In this document: piece by piece, positions 8,540 to 11,809 of the stretch
Numbering within the stretch: the first letter of the stretch is position 1
Layout: every line of letters begins with the position of its first letter
Assembly (NCBI GenBank): GCA_000697335.1
Contig: JNEM01013210.1
Coordinates: 1 to 11,809, forward strand
Direction: 5' to 3'
DNA length: 11,809 nucleotides
Source: Conidiobolus incongruus B7586
Taxonomy: Eukaryota; Entomophthoromycota; Entomophthoromycetes; Entomophthorales; Conidiobolaceae
The notes under the pieces: generated by a model
What the model was told of the DNA's origin: nothing
What the model saw: the letters and a program-made list of their open reading frames with translations, nothing else
Databases searched by the model: none
Position numbers and translations under genes: made by a program

Positions 8540-9238
8540 TTTCAAAATAGATGATTGTTTTCTTTATTTAGAAATTATTCACATTCAAGTTTGAATTTTA
8601 TCCAAAAATATTATACAATTAAATCTTTTCAAATATAATCAATGCTGTTTTTAAAAATATAAACAGTACTATAACCAAATAAATTCCAAAGATTGAATTA
8701 GTTTATTCTTGGGTTTTATTTACAGTAACTTATATCTTAATATTGAATTAAAAAGTAAATTTTTTGTAATATTCAACTGCTACATCCATATCACTAATAA
8801 AACTTTAATTGAAATTTTAAGATATTAGTTATCAATTGATAGTTAATAATTTTATGGTATTGCTACGGATGCAAAAAAAGTTAAAAAATAAATATATAGT
8901 CAAAGTTTGTATTGGTAATGTTTTCTTATTCAATATCCTTATTGACTAAAAATTGATAGTATAGAAATCTCAAAAATACGAATCGAATAAAAAAAATATT
9001 TGAATTATTCAAACTCAGTATTAATAATATTGTAAAATTTAGTTTTAACCACTCAACTTCATATACTTTACCTGATTATATTATTAATAAAAATTATGTT
9101 TGATGTGCTTATCAAACTAAATGCATTTATTCCAAAAATATTGAAACAAGATATTAAGAGAACATAATAATATCATTCCACATTATTATTTTATTTGAAT
9201 TTTAATGTAAACAATATTAATTTGTAATAATGTTAAAA
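8540..9238. other. Array spacer B-C
   Basis: AT-rich, no gene seen, and no clear similarity to the A-B spacer although both are about 700 bp long. Confidence 0.55.
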
Positions 9239-9248
9239 TTTATTTATT
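9239..9248 (-). terminator. Poly(A) signal of the 9572 gene (two overlapping)
   Basis: Two AATAAA hexamers on the minus strand (9243-9248 and 9239-9244). The first begins 31 nt past the stop. Confidence 0.65.
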
Positions 9249-9278
9249 AAAAATTTGATCTTTCAAAAGTCATGTTAT

Positions 9279-9572
9279 TTAGTAGTAGTTTCCTCCATGG
9301 TGACCCCAGCCCCATTGTCTTCTGTAGTAGCTACGACCAGGGAATCCCCATTGGCGTCTGTAGTAGTTACCACCATGTCCCCAGTTGTTGTGGCCCCATC
9401 CCCATTGACGTCTGTAGTAGTTACCACCATGGTGTCCCCAGTTGTTTAGACCCCATCCACCGTTAAAAAAGTTATCTTCAGACTGTTCAGCTAATTCAGC
9501 ATTCTCAGACTCAGTAACAGGAGCAGCAGCAATAAAAGCGATGGTAAAGATTAGAGATTTGAAGGAGACCAT
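9279..9572 (-). CDS. Secreted Gly/Trp/Tyr/His-rich peptide precursor, copy C (97 aa variant)
   Basis: It has the same layout as copies A and B: signal peptide 1-17, acidic pro-region, Arg-Arg at 54-55, 72-73 and 84-85. It differs in the third repeat, which has lost one Trp-Gly pair by a 6-nt deletion and changed Asn to Ser, giving QWGFPGRSYY in place of QWGWGFPGRNYY. The predicted third peptide is therefore 10 rather than 12 residues, while the other peptides are unchanged. Codons 2-3 are GTC TCC, as in the decayed copy, not GTT TCA as in A and B. It is the first gene of the array in the transcribed direction and has all three promoter elements. Confidence 0.92.
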   Translation of the reverse strand: MVSFKSLIFTIAFIAAAPVTESENAELAEQSEDNFFNGGWGLNNWGHHGGNYYRRQWGWGHNNWGHGGNYYRRQWGFPGRSYYRRQWGWGHHGGNYY

Positions 9573-9649
9573 TTTACTTCGGAAAAATTATATTAATAAT
9601 TATGTGAAATAATGTAATTGATATTGAAAATTTATTGACAAGTACAGTA

Positions 9650-9657
9650 TATTTATA
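9650..9657 (-). promoter_or_regulatory. TATA box, copy C
   Basis: TATAAATA on the minus strand, 78 nt before the ATG. Confidence 0.8.
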
Positions 9658-9692
9658 CTGTTATACCCTATTTCATCATTTCTCTGATCCGG

Positions 9693-9713
9693 AATCTCCA
9701 ATCTTACAATTTT
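9693..9713 (-). promoter_or_regulatory. Proximal promoter element, copy C (weaker)
   Basis: It shares AATCTCCA with the element of copy A at 43-44 bp from TATA. The CAAGTTG half is eroded to ACAATTTT. Confidence 0.4.
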
Positions 9714-9738
9714 TTTGATAATATCAATGACAGTTACA

Positions 9739-9750
9739 TTGCATGCTGAT
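9739..9750 (-). promoter_or_regulatory. Distal element CATGCAA, copy C
   Basis: TTGCATGCTGAT on the plus strand, 167 nt before the ATG and 89 bp from the TATA start. It is one base from the decayed copy's TTGCATGTTGAT. Confidence 0.5.
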
Positions 9751-10175
9751 CTCCAATGTGTATATTTTCTGTATTAATTTTCACTCCACATCCCTCCATA
9801 TACAATTTGAATCATCTAATTTCACAATTTTCATTTTTAAATAAAAAATTTAATTGTTAAAAAATTGATATCGAAAATTATAAGATTAAATATTAATTGT
9901 TTCGTACAGTATAAATTTTATTATATATTTTTGATTTAATTTAAATATGATATAGTTTCAAATTTACTATATAAAAAAACTATATATTATTAAATCAAAA
10001 TGATATTATATATGATAAATCACTGGTTCATTTAATAACTGCAAATATGTATGATTAGTAAATAATTTATTATTCATTTTAAATTTTGAACTATTTTCTT
10101 AAATTTATTATTTAAATGATTTATAGGACTAAAAAAATTTAAGTTTTCAAATGATATTACCTTGAATTTGAAATA
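9751..10175. other. AT-rich spacer
   Basis: No gene seen between the array promoter and the mariner element. The TA target duplication of that element is at 10174-10175. Confidence 0.55.
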
Positions 10176-10262
10176 ATGGGAAATTTTTTAATTTCTGATT
10201 TTTCAAACATATTATTAGTTTGAAATAAATGAATATATACAAAGTTAATAGGAAATTATATA

Positions 10263-10299
<37 letters not shown>

Positions 10300-10807
10300 T
10301 TTTTTTGATTAAAAAATTAACTTTTTAAAATTGGTTGTTTAATTTAATTATGCTTAAACCAAATAGTGATCATCAAAAGTTTTTTATTTTGGTATCAGTA
10401 AAACTTAACCATAAACCCTTTAAAATTATTCAAAATTTACCAGCAACTTTTGGTAATAAAGCATTATTTAAATCAACAATTTATCACTAAGTAAATTACT
10501 TTAAGGCTAAGAGAGAAACTATTCAAAACCTGCTAAAATCTAAAAAACTAACTTCAACTGTTATTTTTTTAATTGTAAATAAAGTGAAAAAATATATTGA
10601 AAAGTACCTTTTTATTTCAGCTAGAGAATTATCTAAGCACTTTAATATTAGTCTTACAAGTATTTTATATATTTTAAAGTTTAAACTAAAATTAATAAAT
10701 AAAAATGTAAAATAGGTACCTTATAATTTATAATTTATATTATATATTTATTTTTATATATCATATATTCAAATGTTTATTTATTTTTAATTGCAAAAAA
10801 TTCCCAT
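10176..10807 (+). mobile_element. Internally deleted mariner (632 bp), non-autonomous relative of 385-1672
   Basis: Both ends are clear. ATGGGAAA and a T run begin at 10176. The inverse, ending TTCCCAT, is at 10807. TA is duplicated at 10174-10175 and 10808-10809, the mariner target signature. The transposase N-terminus reads from ATG at 10350 (MLKPNSDHQKFF) through KLNHKPFKIIQNLPATFG to a helix-turn-helix stretch (ISARELSKHFNISLTSIL) and VPYNL. It is almost open, with stops near 10488 and 10713. After VPYNL the sequence jumps to the 3' end, losing about 656 bp relative to the full copy and with it the whole catalytic domain. What remains is the DNA-binding half between intact ends, as in non-autonomous or MITE-forming derivatives. 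Confidence 0.9.
10269..10296. repeat. AT microsatellite in the mariner 5' part
   Basis: Alternating AT of about 28 bp, the counterpart of the repeat at 481-519 in the full-length copy. Confidence 0.9.
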
Positions 10808-10921
10808 TATTAAAAATGCAGAGTAATATTTTTATTTGATCAATTTGGAATTTCAATGGTATAAATTACAATGTTAATGATATATTGAAATAATCTGATT
10901 GGAAATAATCTTGTCAATCAC

Positions 10922-11203
10922 TCAAGGAACTGTGATCAACACACTGAATCGAGAAGTTACATTGGAGAACACCCATATCTTGAACTGCGTGGTTGTGTTC
11001 CTTTCTGTCACTGAGCCATTTCTATCCATAAAAATCAATAATGAAAGCTAATATAAGACTATTACTAACGCTAAAATTTTTACATAATTTGAATATCGGT
11101 CTGATAATTTGTCATGTGTAAAAATAATAAATACTCGAAATACCTTTGAAATTGATTGCATAGAGATCATGTTAGCGAACCAACCACTATGTAACAGCAG
11201 CAT
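10922..11203 (-). CDS. Weak candidate: two-exon coding segment of unknown function
   Basis: The DNA at about 10920-11040 and 11145-11205 is markedly GC-richer than its surroundings. On the minus strand, ATG at 11203 opens 20 codons (MLLLHSGWFANM onward) ending AAG before GTATTTCG. After a 96-nt putative intron (11143-11048, ending TATATTAG) a 41-codon frame follows in phase (LSLLIFMDRNGSVTERN onward) to TGA at 10922. It holds possible N-glycosylation sites (NGS, NTT, NVT). Without splicing the first frame runs 51 codons to TAG at 11048. A TAG directly before the ATG could itself be a splice acceptor, so this may be internal exons of a longer gene. The plus strand is also open here (10899-11051) without a start. 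I recognise no family; a broken gene or conserved non-coding DNA are alternatives. Confidence 0.25.
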
Positions 11204-11519
11204 CTATATTTAAAAATAATATTTGCAAAATAAACATATTTCTCGATCTAATCAATAAGATTTTTAAATAGTGAAATGTAATCACATTTTTGATCAAAAT
11301 GCAAGCTTATCTTTCGATAAATTGGAAATATCATATCAATATCAATGTACATGTATGTTTATAACCTAAAAGTAACATAATACAGGTATTGAAAATTATA
11401 CAGTATTTTTTATTATCATTGGGTATGCAGTTTTGATGGAAAAAGTTAGAATAATATAGAAATAATTTGATTGAAAAAATTGAAAATATTATATTACAAA
11501 ATATTGAAAAAGAATAATT
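11204..11519. other. Spacer between the candidate segment and tRNA
   Basis: No gene supported. No TATAAATA lies 65-80 nt upstream of the ATG at 11203, unlike the genes called with confidence. Confidence 0.45.
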
Positions 11520-11523
11520 AAAA
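11520..11523 (-). terminator. RNA polymerase III terminator
   Basis: TTTT on the minus strand, 5-8 nt past the tRNA 3' end. Confidence 0.75.
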
Positions 11524-11527
11524 TTTA

Positions 11528-11600
11528 CGATTCCACCAGGGATCGAACCTGGAATCTCTTGATCCGTAGTCAAGCGCCTTATCCATTTGGCCATGGAACC
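11528..11600 (-). tRNA. tRNA-Arg (anticodon ACG)
   Basis: A 73-nt gene without intron or encoded CCA. The acceptor stem GGTTCCA pairs with TGGAATC (one G-T), with discriminator G. The D arm is GCC/GGC, the anticodon stem CTTGA/TCAAG encloses loop CTACGGA, and the T arm CCAGG/CCTGG encloses TTCGATC. Anticodon ACG is at 11567-11565; the A would be edited to inosine to read CGU, CGC and CGA. Internal promoter boxes TGGCCAAATGG (A) and GGTTCGATCCC (B) fit consensus. CTACGGATCA and AATGGATAA are typical of animal tRNA-Arg(ACG). Confidence 0.97.
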
Positions 11601-11750
11601 TTGCTCAAATTTTAATAATTTGAATATAAGATTTCAATAAAATAAAATTTATCCAAATTTGAATTATAATATTTAACATGCACCCTTTATCTTTACTTTT
11701 TCTAATTCAAATATAATTTTTAAACTATATATTTAACATACTACTCTATT
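11601..11750. other. AT-rich spacer with short repeats
   Basis: TTTGAATT near 11658 and AATTCAAA near 11704 form an inverted pair, and ATATTTAACAT occurs twice. These may be part of the mariner copy that starts or continues to the right, but similarity to the other copies is too weak to say. Confidence 0.35.
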
Positions 11751-11809
11751 ATACCTTAACAGTCTACTAAAGCTTAAAAAAAAGCTAGAGTAGCTATTAC
11801 TAAACAAAA
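11751..11809 (+). mobile_element. Third copy of the 385/10176 mariner family, cut by the window edge
   Basis: The final 35 or so bases repeat positions 951-985 of the full-length copy almost exactly (AAGCTTAAAAAAA then GCTAGAGTAGC). Read from 11751, the frame gives IP, then QSTKA, then KKARVAITKQ with two stops. This fits the mariner block WVPHQLTKAQKKARV after the DNA-binding domain. The element continues beyond the window; its left limit is not visible. Confidence 0.75.

Noticed and set aside
8235-8594. 119-codon plus-strand frame overlapping the 5' end and promoter of copy B
   Set aside because: It crosses the signal-peptide codons, TATA box and upstream elements of copy B and has no counterpart at A or C.
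129-10296. AT microsatellites considered as CRISPR-like or origin repeats
   Set aside because: They are simple dinucleotide runs without spacers or direct-repeat units, normal in AT-rich eukaryotic DNA.
11331-11594. 87-codon minus-strand frame starting MAKWIRRLTTDQEIPG
   Set aside because: This is the tRNA-Arg gene read as protein, followed by AT-rich DNA without coding character.

Overview
The window looks like very AT-rich nuclear DNA from an animal. The tRNA-Arg(ACG) gene is of the metazoan type, the genes have TATA boxes and AATAAA signals, one gene appears to have a 52-nt intron, and mariner (DD34D) transposons are present. An AT-rich nematode (a Strongyloides-like genome) fits best, because the main gene family resembles nematode secreted Gly/Tyr/Trp-rich peptide precursors. 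This placement is inference; another invertebrate cannot be excluded.

The centre (about 5.7-9.8 kb) is a tandem array of minus-strand genes with a period of about 1.2 kb. Three intact single-exon genes (starts at 7193, 8365 and 9572) each encode a 97-99 aa secreted precursor: signal peptide, short acidic pro-region, then repeats rich in Gly, Trp, His, Asn and Tyr. Arg-Arg pairs divide the repeats, so cleavage would release short peptides that begin with Gln-Trp-Gly and end with Asn-Tyr-Tyr. A fourth, decayed copy (start relic at 5909) lies at the downstream end. All copies share a promoter layout: a TATA box 67-78 nt before the ATG and a proximal element exactly 44 bp further upstream. Three of the four also share a distal CATGCAA element. 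The coding sequences are nearly identical while the flanks are not, which suggests homogenisation by gene conversion.

Left of the array, a small two-exon gene on the minus strand (2184-2520) encodes a 94 aa protein with two likely membrane segments. It has the same TATA spacing and poly(A) signal spacing as the peptide genes. Right of the array are a weak candidate gene (10922-11203) and a good tRNA-Arg gene (11528-11600).

Mariner DNA transposons frame the region. They are a decayed full-length element of 1288 bp (385-1672), an internally deleted 632-bp relative with clean terminal repeats and TA target duplication (10176-10807), a remnant of a different mariner lineage (about 4490-5101), and a piece running off the right edge (from 11751). 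The remaining DNA is AT-rich spacer with AT microsatellites in which I see no gene.
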